Source: Actinomycetota bacterium (GTDB lineage: Bacteria; Actinomycetota; Acidimicrobiia; Acidimicrobiales; Ilumatobacteraceae). From it: a DNA stretch of 35,989 nt. The notes below the pieces were generated by a model. The model made no database searches and was not told where the DNA came from. It saw only the letters and a program-made list of their open reading frames with translations. How positions within the stretch are numbered: the first letter of the stretch is position 1; every line of letters begins with the position of its first letter. The DNA lies in assembly GCA_009726095.1 (NCBI GenBank), contig WLMZ01000023.1:1-35989 (forward strand), in the 5' to 3' direction. Below, one piece after another: positions 1 to 6,762 of the stretch. The position numbers and the translations under genes are program-made.

Positions 1-11
1 AATGAGGTTCC

Positions 12-977
12 ATGAGTTCGCAATATCGAGGCCGGTTTCGGTTTGCTCTTCTCGCGGTGACGCTTGCAGTTGCCATTCTCAACACGCCCGCCATCGTGAC
101 CCATGCGGACGATGCCTCTGTGACCTTCAACGACTCTACGCCGTCGCTCGGTGACGTTGTGAACGTCACTGGAAAGCAATGGACACCGAATGACATCGTG
201 AAACTAGAGATCTGCGGCAACAATGCGATCGACGGAGCGGTTGACTGCAATCTACGTGCCAGCGTTGTAGTGCGGATCTGGACCACCTCAGACCTTGTGG
301 CCAGCCTGCAGGTTGTCGCTCCGCCGAGTCCTTGCCCATGTGTGGTGCGTATCAGCCGCCAAGCCGGCGCCGAGTTGAAAAAGGTGCCGATTTCTATCAC
401 GGGCGTACCAACCGCGACTCCACGATCACGGGCAGCAGGCGCCACCCCGCGGCTCATGATCACGCGACAATCCGTCCATGGCGGCTCGACGGTCACGTCG
501 CTCGTGGGTGGCTGGGCTCACCGCACCGTTGAACTGACCATCCGAAATGACAGTGCTGAGACTGTCGACAAGCCGGTGGTGACCATTCGATGGGGAAAGC
601 ATGCTCAAGTCGACAATGTCATCACTTCGCCGCTGATCGAACCTCTGCGACCCCACGAGCAGCGCACCGTCGATGTCTCATTCGACCTGCCGAGCTTCTC
701 GTTTGGGACGTATCAATTTCATGGAGAAGTGAGCGCGCCTGGAAGCGTTACCAAGTTCGAACTCGCCACATCCACGTGGCCGGTGGTCTTCTTCTTCCTG
801 ATCGATTTGCTGCTCTTTTTGTTGTTGCTCGTCGCGCTACGCAGCGTCGTCAAGCGATTGCCGGAGCGAAAGTTCGCGAATGTGGCAATACCCGAACGAG
901 ACCTCGTTGCAAGCATGGCACCAGGCGAGTTGCAACCGTCGTTTGCGCGTGACGAGCCGATAAAAACCGGCTCATAA
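12..977 (+). CDS. secreted, C-terminally membrane-anchored Ig-like protein of unknown function
   Basis: I do not recognise a named family. The 321-residue protein starts at an ATG preceded by a GAGG a few bases upstream, and it opens with a signal peptide (hydrophobic residues about 11-30, likely cut near Ala-Asp at 32). Residues about 36-130 look like a small beta-sandwich with Cys68, Cys79, Cys108 and Cys110. The pattern 'gly-x-val-val-x-val-thr-gly-x-x-trp-thr-pro' recalls neocarzinostatin-type domains, but that is only a resemblance. Residues about 150-250 form a second beta-rich region, and a transmembrane helix at about 256-275 is followed by a basic stop-transfer stretch and a roughly 40-residue cytoplasmic tail. 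This layout fits a cell-surface protein with two extracellular domains. Upstream context is cut by the window edge, so operon partners are unknown. Confidence 0.75.
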   Translation: MSSQYRGRFRFALLAVTLAVAILNTPAIVTHADDASVTFNDSTPSLGDVVNVTGKQWTPNDIVKLEICGNNAIDGAVDCNLRASVVVRIWTTSDLVASLQVVAPPSPCPCVVRISRQAGAELKKVPISITGVPTATPRSRAAGATPRLMITRQSVHGGSTVTSLVGGWAHRTVELTIRNDSAETVDKPVVTIRWGKHAQVDNVITSPLIEPLRPHEQRTVDVSFDLPSFSFGTYQFHGEVSAPGSVTKFELATSTWPVVFFFLIDLLLFLLLLVALRSVVKRLPERKFANVAIPERDLVASMAPGELQPSFARDEPIKTGS

Positions 978-1070
978 CCGCCTGCCAGGTTGCAGTCTCA
1001 GGCCCGCGCCCTTGCCGCACCCGCGCGCCCCGACGCCACCGACCGCACCGGCACCCGACGGGCCTGTCAA

Positions 1071-1160
1071 TGGCCAATAGTTTCTGCCCGTAGGCGGTCA
1101 GTGGAACTGCCCATCGGTGGCCATCAGAATTGCCAACTGATGGCCAATGGATCTGCCCGG
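1071..1160. repeat. four imperfect copies of a 23-bp motif, resembling IS21-type multiple terminal repeats
   Basis: Four units share the shape GGYCA-N7-8-TGCC(C/A). The GGCCA/GGTCA starts lie at 1072, 1096, 1119 and 1142, and the TGCC cores at 1085, 1108, 1131 and 1154, so the cores are spaced exactly 23 bp apart. A further GGTCA occurs at 1163 and 1171. Multiple short repeats of this kind are typical of the ends of IS21-family elements. No transposase gene lies in the window, so this would be a solo remnant or the end of an element removed by deletion. The rest of the 978-1203 intergenic stretch shows nothing I can identify. Confidence 0.5.
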
Positions 1161-1203
1161 TGGGTCAGTTGGTCAGTGTGCGGGCCTCGTCAGCGGCGCC
1201 AGG

Positions 1204-3015
1204 TCACGTGCAGGTCACGTTGACGCAGTGCGCCGCACGCAACCGATTATTCGTGAAGTCCCAGTAAGCGATGAACGGGAACCCATCGGCCCCGATCGCC
1301 ACCGACGAGTACCACCCCGTGTCGCCGGTGGCGTCAACGGTGACCAAGGTCGAGGATGCACAGTCTGCGGCGGTGCAGTGCGCCACCCGCAAGTCATGGT
1401 TCGTGACGTTGTAGTACGAGATGACCGGCAGGTTGTCCGACCCGATCTTCACGGACGTGTAGTGCCAAACGGAACCGGATGCATCCACAGTGGTCTTGGT
1501 CGAGGTAGAGCAGTCAGCATTGGTGCAGTGCGCGACCCGCAAATACCCATGCGTGCTGTCCAGGTAGGAGATGACCGGAAAGTCACCCGGAGCCGACCCG
1601 ACCGTAATCGAGGTGTATTGCCCGGTGGAGCCCGTGTCATCAACCGTGGTCAATGTCGACGAACCGGTGCACGCCACGTTGATGCAGTGCGCCACCCGCA
1701 AATCCCCGCTTGAGGAGTTGTAGTAGGAGATGATCGGCAACCCGTCGGCGCCGATCGTGATCGACGTGTGGTACCCGTTCCAACCGTTGTTATCAACGGT
1801 GGTCAACGTTGAGGAGGTACAGGCTGCGTTGTCGCAGTGCGCCACCCGCAATTCATAGCCATATTCGTTCTGGTAGGAGATGATCGGGAAGTGATCTGTT
1901 CCGATTGCCACCGACGTGTAGGACCCGGTGTAGCCAGAGGCATCGACAGTGGTCAACGTCGACGAGGTACAGGCTGCGTTGTCGCAGTGCGCCACCCGCA
2001 AGTACCTGTTCGCGCCGTCGTTGTAGGAGATGAACGGCAACCCGTCGTCGCCGATCGTGATCGACGTGAAGGATCCGGTGTAACCGGCGGAGTCAACGGT
2101 GGTCTTGGTCGAGGTTGTGCACGCTGCGTTGTCGCAGTGCGCAACCCGTAAATCACCACTGGCGCCATCTTGGTAGGAGATGATCGGGAACCCATCCGTC
2201 CCGATCGCCACCGACGTGTGCTGCCCGGTGTTGCCGGTGGCGTCAACGGTGACAAACGTACTCAGCCTTCTCCCGGGGTCTTGGGACCAGTTGATGATGG
2301 TGCGCCATCCGTCGTAGTAGCTGCGCTGCAACACCGCCGCACTCGTGCCGGTTTGGGCGTTGGCGGTGCACAGGTTCTTCGCGGCGGCCAATGTTTCGGT
2401 GCCGGTGCTGGTTGCTGCACCAGCGGCGTCGACTTTGATCGCACCGTACGCCCGACCGTTCTGGGCGCTGCCGGTCAACTCATTCGTTGCGGCGTTCGAA
2501 TCAGAACCATCAGACGACACCACGATCGGGTAGGTCTTGTTCGCCGCCAAGTACTTGCCTTCAACGCTGAGGCGCCCAACGAAACAGGTGCCGGAGCGTG
2601 ACAGCGCGGTGGCGTAGAACACCTGACAGCCCAGGTCTTCGCCGTTGGAGTTGTAACTGTTTGCTGCGTCAACACTGACAACACGCGGGTTGTCCGACAC
2701 CGCGTTGTCAGCAACGAAGGAGAAGTTCGGTTCGAGGCGCTGTAGGTCAGACACCAGGTTCGTGTTGCCACTGGTGTGACACGTTGCGTTTGTCGACGGC
2801 GAGAAATCGCCGTAGTTCGCGTAATGGGTATCAGCAGCGTTCAACGCTGCCGTCACCGCAGACTGCGCTTCATGGTCGTAGGAATCGTTGCGTGCACCCA
2901 AAAAGTTGGGAACCGCGATCGACGCCAACACACCAATGACCACCATCGCCACGGCGAGTTCGGTCAACGTGAACCCGGCATCACGCCCCAACAACCGCTT
3001 CAAACCTGCTCGCAC
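1204..3015 (-). CDS. type IV prepilin-like protein with C-terminal seven-repeat (probable beta-propeller) domain
   Basis: Counting from the GTG at 3015 the protein has 603 residues. A short basic leader ends in Gly14, followed by Phe15-Thr-Leu-Thr-Glu19 and a hydrophobic helix to about residue 38. This is a type IV prepilin cleavage/methylation motif with the usual Glu at +5. A pilin-like head covers about 40-250 and contains several Cys. Residues 254-603 are seven repeats of 50 residues (one of 53), each with Thr-Val-Asp, Thr-Ser-(Val/Ile)-x-(Ile/Val)-Gly, (Ile/Ala)-Ser/Ala-Tyr and an Ala-His-Cys-x4-Cys ending. Seven copies that begin and end at a permuted point fit a closed seven-bladed propeller, with one likely disulfide per blade. 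I infer a surface adhesin carried on or assembled like a minor pilin. No pilus assembly genes lie nearby. A TAGTGT hexamer at 3059-3064 is a possible -10. Confidence 0.85.
   Translation of the reverse strand: MRAGLKRLLGRDAGFTLTELAVAMVVIGVLASIAVPNFLGARNDSYDHEAQSAVTAALNAADTHYANYGDFSPSTNATCHTSGNTNLVSDLQRLEPNFSFVADNAVSDNPRVVSVDAANSYNSNGEDLGCQVFYATALSRSGTCFVGRLSVEGKYLAANKTYPIVVSSDGSDSNAATNELTGSAQNGRAYGAIKVDAAGAATSTGTETLAAAKNLCTANAQTGTSAAVLQRSYYDGWRTIINWSQDPGRRLSTFVTVDATGNTGQHTSVAIGTDGFPIISYQDGASGDLRVAHCDNAACTTSTKTTVDSAGYTGSFTSITIGDDGLPFISYNDGANRYLRVAHCDNAACTSSTLTTVDASGYTGSYTSVAIGTDHFPIISYQNEYGYELRVAHCDNAACTSSTLTTVDNNGWNGYHTSITIGADGLPIISYYNSSSGDLRVAHCINVACTGSSTLTTVDDTGSTGQYTSITVGSAPGDFPVISYLDSTHGYLRVAHCTNADCSTSTKTTVDASGSVWHYTSVKIGSDNLPVISYYNVTNHDLRVAHCTAADCASSTLVTVDATGDTGWYSSVAIGADGFPFIAYWDFTNNRLRAAHCVNVTCT
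1207..2256 (-). repeat. seven tandem 150-bp coding repeats inside the pilin-like gene
   Basis: The repeats encode 50-residue units with the shared ends Leu-Arg-(Val/Ala)-Ala-His-Cys. On the plus strand the complement gtgcgccac/gcagtgcgc recurs about every 150 bp. Six of seven units are the same length; one has three extra codons. DNA identity between units is high enough that recombination could change copy number. Confidence 0.9.
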
Positions 3016-3021
3016 CAAACG

Positions 3022-3026
3022 CTCCT
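3022..3026 (-). promoter_or_regulatory. ribosome binding site AGGAG that decides the pilin-like gene start
   Basis: Read on the minus strand, AGGAG stands six bases before the GTG at 3015 but only three before the in-frame TTG at 3018. The GTG is therefore the better start. Confidence 0.65.
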
Positions 3027-3270
3027 GGCCGTATCAGCACCGCAGTGCACCGCCAACGACACTATTCGTCGACGAGAGTATGTGTCGGCACAAAACCACC
3101 GGTTCGCGTCAGGAACATCAACACGTTACAAAAAGGTTCGTTCGGTGGATGACCGTTACCGCATCGACGCGGCGATCGCAGCGGATGCCGCTGCACCCCT
3201 CGCTACACACCTCAGCGGGTTCGCGGGCCGCAGGCCGGGCCGAACAAGCCTCTGACCTGCGTGTTTGTTG

Positions 3271-3344
3271 TGGGCACGACGGGGCTCGAACCCGGGACCT
3301 CTACCGTGTCATGGTAGCGCTCTAACCAACTGAGCTACGCGCCC
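3271..3344 (-). tRNA. tRNA-Val(GAC)
   Basis: The minus strand folds as a full cloverleaf. The 7-bp acceptor stem GGGCGCG/CGTGCCC contains one G-U pair. The D-arm is GCTC/GAGC and the anticodon stem is CTACC/GGTAG. The loop ATGACAC has T33 and anticodon GAC. The variable loop is five bases, the T-loop is TTCGAGC and the discriminator is A. The first pair of the T-stem (C49 against T65) is a mismatch. The 3' CCA is not encoded. GAC reads the valine codon GUC (and GUU by wobble). Confidence 0.93.
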
Positions 3345-3459
3345 GAAGGCGTCAACAGAATACCATCCGTTCGCGTCAGCCACACGCTTGACTCGCCACA
3401 TGCTGCGCCGGCGAGCAGTTCGCTGAGCCCCCTCACTGCAGTCCACGCGTCATGATGTC

Positions 3460-3900
3460 CTATCGGCTCCCGCTGGCGGGTGCGGGCGCAACGGGCAGAC
3501 CGACCGCCGCCGCTCCCACCGCGAGCCGGCCGTCCCACACGGCGATGACAGGATCGGCATCCAAGAGCTCGAGCGCGCTCGCAAGATGAACGCCGTCGGC
3601 GCCACGCAGACCATGTTTGCGGCAGAGATCACCAGCTGCACGAGCAACGGCTGGTGTCAGTTCGACCACCCGCACGGCTGACCAATACATCTCCCAGTCT
3701 TGTTCCAACAGCGCAAGGTCTCCACGCTTGATACGGCCGGATCGTGCAGCCGCAGCGAGTGCAGCGCGTACCTCGGGATACGCAAGACGGCTCGAGACGG
3801 CTGCATCACACCCGTCCCACAGTTCGATTGCCAGATCGGTGCCGTCCTCGTTCACGAGCAGCTTGACGAAGGCGCTCGAGTCGAAATAGACGATTGCCAC
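3460..3900 (-). CDS. vapC: PIN-domain toxin ribonuclease, VapC type
   Basis: This 146-residue protein has the PIN-domain layout: Asp7 in an N-terminal Tyr-Phe-Asp-Ser-Ser strand, Glu43 in Tyr-Pro-Glu, Asp102 in Gly-Ala-Asp-Gly-Val-His, and Asp123 in Val-Trp-Asp-Gly. These four acids bind the metal in VapC endoribonucleases, which cut RNA, often tRNA, until blocked by the antitoxin. The GTG start lies one base after the antitoxin stop, so the two are one operon with the antitoxin first, the usual order. The VapC assignment is secure at family level; the RNA target cannot be read from sequence. Confidence 0.9.
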   Translation of the reverse strand: MAIVYFDSSAFVKLLVNEDGTDLAIELWDGCDAAVSSRLAYPEVRAALAAAARSGRIKRGDLALLEQDWEMYWSAVRVVELTPAVARAAGDLCRKHGLRGADGVHLASALELLDADPVIAVWDGRLAVGAAAVGLPVAPAPASGSR

Positions 3901-3901
3901 G

Positions 3902-4165
3902 CTAGCGACGTTGCTCGCTCACGAGATCGGACAGCGAGCCCTTCGGGGTGACGCGGCGTCGGCCACGCGCCAGCGGCCGCTCTGCCCGCTCTGGTGTGCT
4001 GATCACACCCTGGCGTGTCAGCCGTTCGATCGTGGACGCGCCATCAATGCCAACGAGCCTGGCGACGGGCACACCGCGATCTGTGACGACGACATCGTGT
4101 CCCTGCCGAGCGCGATCGAGCCATTCGCCAAGATGCGCCCTGAGCTCGCTGATCGCAACGTCCAT
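3902..4165 (-). CDS. vapB: Phd/YefM-type antitoxin paired with the PIN toxin
   Basis: The protein of 87 residues begins Met-Asp-Val-Ala-Ile-Ser-Glu-Leu-Arg and continues with the 'val-thr-asp-arg-gly-x-pro-val-ala' pattern of Phd/YefM antitoxin DNA-binding domains. The basic, flexible C-terminal part would wrap the toxin. An in-frame ATG ten codons upstream (4195) is possible, but the TACACT hexamer six bases before 4165 would then lie inside the coding region, so 4165 is preferred. The gene should autorepress its operon through its N-terminal domain. The pair sits between a tRNA gene and hemW, a position consistent with gain by transfer. Confidence 0.85.
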   Translation of the reverse strand: MDVAISELRAHLGEWLDRARQGHDVVVTDRGVPVARLVGIDGASTIERLTRQGVISTPERAERPLARGRRRVTPKGSLSDLVSEQRR

Positions 4166-4171
4166 GCCCGA

Positions 4172-4177
4172 AGTGTA
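4172..4177 (-). promoter_or_regulatory. -10 element TACACT of vapBC, leaderless geometry
   Basis: TACACT ends six bases before the vapB ATG, so transcription would begin at or next to the A of the start codon. It overlaps the palindrome TGTACA, where the antitoxin could bind. No clear -35 is visible. Confidence 0.5.
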
Positions 4178-4224
4178 CATCTCAGTGCAGTCCAAAAGTA
4201 CAGAAGAGCCTTCGCGGGGCGCCG

Positions 4225-5292
4225 CTACCTCAGCCGCAGGGAGACATCGTTGGCCATCAACCGGCCGCGCCGGGTGAGCGCCCAGCGGCCGTCGCGCAGC
4301 TCGACCACGCCCGGTAGGGCGGCACCGTCGAGCGCTGCCTCGGGCACACCCTCGCGCAGGCGCAGCTGCAGCTGCAGGCCTTCCATTCGGCGCTCCTCGG
4401 CATCGAGCTCTTCGCCTGCCGCCTCCACTGCTGCCGGATCCGCATCGGCCACCAGATCGATGTACCGCTCGGGTGTGCGCACGTTCCAGAACCGGCGGCC
4501 GTGACGATGCGAATGCGCTGCACAGCCAAAGCCCTGGTAGTCACCCTGGTGCCAATAGACCAGGTTGTGGCGGCACTCGTGGCCCGGCCGGGCCCAGTTG
4601 CTGACCTCGTAGTTGGCCAGGCCGGCGGCGCTCAGCATGTCGTCAGCCATCTCGTACTTATCGGCCAGGTCGTCGTCGTCGGGGTGGCGCTCGGGCTGGG
4701 TCGCCAACGGTGTGCCGGCCTCGATGGTGAGCGCATACGCCGACACGTGGGTGGGCTCCAGCGCGAGCGCTCCGGTGAGGGTGTGTTCCCAATCGGCCAG
4801 CCGCTCCCCCGCCCCGCCGTAGATCAGGTCGAGGTTGAAGGTGGGAATCCCCGCAGCGCGCACTGCCTCGACCGCCCGGGTGACGTTGGCGGGCACATGG
4901 GTGCGGCCCAACGACAGCAGCACCTGCGGCACCATCGACTGCACGCCGATGCTCACCCGATTCACGCCGGCATCTGCGTAGATGCGCATCATCTCGGGCG
5001 TGACGTCGTCGGGGTTGCACTCCACGGTGACCTCGGCGTCGGCCGCCCTGGGTATCGCTGCGATCACCCGGGCGAGCGCTGCGGGGTCGATGAGCGTGGG
5101 CGTGCCACCGCCGACGAAGATGGTGTCGACCACCGGCATGCCACCGGCAGCGTGGCGGCCAATATCGCTGAGCAGGGCTCCGACGTAGCTATCGATCAGA
5201 TGATGGCGATCGGTCCATGTGGCGAACGCGCAGTAGTCACACCGTTTCGAGCAGAACGGGATGTGGATGTATGCGCCGAACTCGTCACTCAC
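4225..5292 (-). CDS. hemW: HemW, radical SAM heme chaperone
   Basis: The 355-residue protein begins with a radical SAM domain. Cys14-x3-Cys18-x2-Cys21, followed by Phe23, holds the 4Fe-4S cluster, and Gly-Gly-Gly-Thr-Pro-Thr follows at about 60. The (Cys-x3-Cys-Asp-Tyr-Cys-x-Phe) form is shared by HemW and HemN. The length of about 355 and the absence of the longer HemN N-terminal region point to HemW. HemW binds heme and is thought to deliver it to membrane respiratory enzymes; it is not an established coproporphyrinogen oxidase. The GTG start is supported by a TAGCGT hexamer six bases upstream. In other actinobacteria hemW sits beside lepA, hrcA and dnaJ; here it follows the bldD-like gene. 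Confidence 0.92.
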   Translation of the reverse strand: MSDEFGAYIHIPFCSKRCDYCAFATWTDRHHLIDSYVGALLSDIGRHAAGGMPVVDTIFVGGGTPTLIDPAALARVIAAIPRAADAEVTVECNPDDVTPEMMRIYADAGVNRVSIGVQSMVPQVLLSLGRTHVPANVTRAVEAVRAAGIPTFNLDLIYGGAGERLADWEHTLTGALALEPTHVSAYALTIEAGTPLATQPERHPDDDDLADKYEMADDMLSAAGLANYEVSNWARPGHECRHNLVYWHQGDYQGFGCAAHSHRHGRRFWNVRTPERYIDLVADADPAAVEAAGEELDAEERRMEGLQLQLRLREGVPEAALDGAALPGVVELRDGRWALTRRGRLMANDVSLRLR

Positions 5293-5298
5293 GGTTCA

Positions 5299-5304
5299 AC
5301 GCTA
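5299..5304 (-). promoter_or_regulatory. -10 element TAGCGT of hemW, leaderless geometry
   Basis: TAGCGT stands exactly six bases before the hemW GTG, which predicts a leaderless transcript. The promoter lies in the 122-bp gap after the bldD-like gene, so hemW need not depend on the upstream operon. Confidence 0.5.
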
Positions 5305-5414
5305 ATGGGTGCGGAATCTGTTGCGTGGGTGCTACGGTCACCGCAGGCGAACTTGCGTCCCTCAAGCCCAAGAGGGGCCGTGATGACGCTACTTCCGGCA
5401 GAACCGGCGAGACC

Positions 5415-5939
5415 TCAGCCGCCGGCGGGGCGGAACAGCAGGTCGAGCGCATCGAGGCGCTGGCCCACCTGATCAACCGGCACGTCGAGCATGGCGGCGA
5501 TGGCGCGGGTGTCGTCGCCTCGCACGGTGATGACCTTGCCGTTGAAGTCCTGGCGCTGCACCTGGATCATGCGCATGAACCGCGCCAACATCTCGAAGGG
5601 CTGCCCGGACAGCTGCGAGAGCTTCACCAGATCGACGGCCAACTTGCGGCCGGTGACCGTGTCGTCGGCGGATTCGGCCGCCACGTTCTGCTCGTCGCGG
5701 GGCAACAGCTGATCGACCGGCACGTTGTAGAACGAGGCCAGGCGCTCGAGGCGGGGCACCGAGATGGCCCGCTCGCCACGCTCGTAGGCACCCAGCACGC
5801 TGGCCTTGAACTCGTCACGCGACGTGGCCTCCACGTCTTGCAGGCTCAGGCGTTTCTGGCGTCGGATGACGCGCAACCGCTCGCCGACCTTGCGGCTATA
5901 GGGCGACGAGGAAACGTCGTCATCATCGAACTCGCGCAT
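5415..5939 (-). CDS. bldD: BldD-like transcriptional regulator with intact c-di-GMP-binding signature
   Basis: The 174-residue protein has an N-terminal XRE-type helix-turn-helix (about 14-80), including Ser-Leu-Gln-Asp-Val-Glu and Ala-Tyr-Glu-Arg-Gly-Glu-Arg-Ala, closely following Streptomyces BldD. The C-terminal domain (about 98-174) carries Arg129-Gln-Asp131, eight residues, then Arg140-Gly-Asp-Asp143. This matches the RxD-x8-RxxD signature by which BldD binds a c-di-GMP tetramer that drives dimerisation and operator binding. The 20-residue acidic/serine N-terminal extension is unlike Streptomyces BldD. GGAGG lies seven bases before the ATG. In Streptomyces BldD represses sporulation genes; a non-sporulating host would use it for another c-di-GMP-controlled programme. 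A palindrome 55-72 bp upstream may be its operator. Confidence 0.9.
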   Translation of the reverse strand: MREFDDDDVSSSPYSRKVGERLRVIRRQKRLSLQDVEATSRDEFKASVLGAYERGERAISVPRLERLASFYNVPVDQLLPRDEQNVAAESADDTVTGRKLAVDLVKLSQLSGQPFEMLARFMRMIQVQRQDFNGKVITVRGDDTRAIAAMLDVPVDQVGQRLDALDLLFRPAGG

Positions 5940-5993
5940 GGTGTCCCTCCTCCGTGAACCCCCTCACGTCCGCCGAGACCGGGTGGTAGGAGC

Positions 5994-6024
5994 TGTGGTG
6001 ATTTAACCACACTCTGCGGTGATT
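5994..6024 (-). promoter_or_regulatory. palindrome and repeated half-site upstream of the bldD-like gene
   Basis: The 18-bp stretch at 5994-6011 is TGTGGT-N6-ACCACA, a perfect 6+6 inverted repeat. Its left part TGTGGTGATT recurs as TGCGGTGATT at 6015-6024, 21 bp (two helical turns) away. The location, 55-85 bp before the start codon, fits an operator or activator site, possibly for autoregulation. It does not obviously match the published Streptomyces BldD box. Confidence 0.45.
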
Positions 6025-6069
6025 GGCAACTGTCAGCGTCCAACGAGCAGCAATATTGCCCAAAATCTC

Positions 6070-6762
6070 TCAAGCCGTGAACGCGTCATCACGTAGGGCA
6101 ACCAACCGAGCGGCCGCCACCAACGCCGCGGTCTCGACCCGCAAGATGGTGGAACCCAACCGGACGTGGCGGCGATGGGCACCGAGCTCGTCAGGCGACC
6201 AGCCCCCCTCTGGCCCGATCAGCACGGTGGGGGTGGCCAGCGACAGCGGTTCGCCCTCGGGTTCGGCCAGCGCAATCGCTCCCCCACCGGCAACCACGCT
6301 GAGCGCGCAGGGACCCTCGATCACCGGCAGCCAGACACGGCGGCTCTGCATCGATGCCTCACGCGCAACGCGACGCAGCTTGACCAGGTTGCGCTCGCTC
6401 CGGTCGGCGTCCCAGCGCACCACGCTGCGCTCGGCGTGCAGCACCACCAAACGGTCAGCGCCGATCTCGGTGAGCTTCTGCACGATCCATTCAGGGCGAT
6501 CCCCCTTTGGCAAGGCGAAGCCAATGGTGATCGGTGCGAGCGCAGCGGCACTGTGCGCGATCTCGGTGTCGGGTTCGAGCACGTCACCGCCAGCGAAGCG
6601 ACACATCCGCCATCCGCCATGGCCATCGCTGGCCGACACGACCTCGCCGGCACGGAGCCGCAACACCCGCACCAGGTGGTGCTGGTCGTCGTCGTTCAGG
6701 GTGGGAGCCGCCAGCGATTCGACGAAGACGTGAGCCGCCGATCGCCGCAGCTCGTGGTTCAC
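6070..6762 (-). CDS. rsmE: 16S rRNA (uracil-1498-N3)-methyltransferase RsmE
   Basis: RsmE methylates U1498 of 16S rRNA at N3 using SAM and belongs to the knotted SPOUT methyltransferases. The 230-residue protein shows the family features in order: an N-terminal PUA-like beta barrel (to about 70), Phe-Ala-Leu-Pro-Lys-Gly-Asp-Arg, Lys-Leu-Thr-Glu-Ile-Gly-Ala, Glu-Ala-x3-Ser-Arg-Arg, the SAM-loop Ile-Gly-Pro-Glu-Gly-Gly-Trp, and Leu-Gly-x3-Leu-Arg-Val-Glu-Thr-Ala at the knot. The GTG start overlaps the dnaJ stop as GTGA, so translation is coupled to dnaJ. This neighbour relation is common in actinobacteria. Confidence 0.95.
   Translation of the reverse strand: MNHELRRSAAHVFVESLAAPTLNDDDQHHLVRVLRLRAGEVVSASDGHGGWRMCRFAGGDVLEPDTEIAHSAAALAPITIGFALPKGDRPEWIVQKLTEIGADRLVVLHAERSVVRWDADRSERNLVKLRRVAREASMQSRRVWLPVIEGPCALSVVAGGGAIALAEPEGEPLSLATPTVLIGPEGGWSPDELGAHRRHVRLGSTILRVETAALVAAARLVALRDDAFTA

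Noticed and set aside
1207-2256. regularly spaced repeats as a possible CRISPR array
   Set aside because: The 150-bp units are continuous coding sequence in one frame with no constant short repeat and unique spacers.
3345-3459. possible small gene between tRNA-Val and vapC
   Set aside because: Only an antisense frame crosses it, without start signals or protein character.
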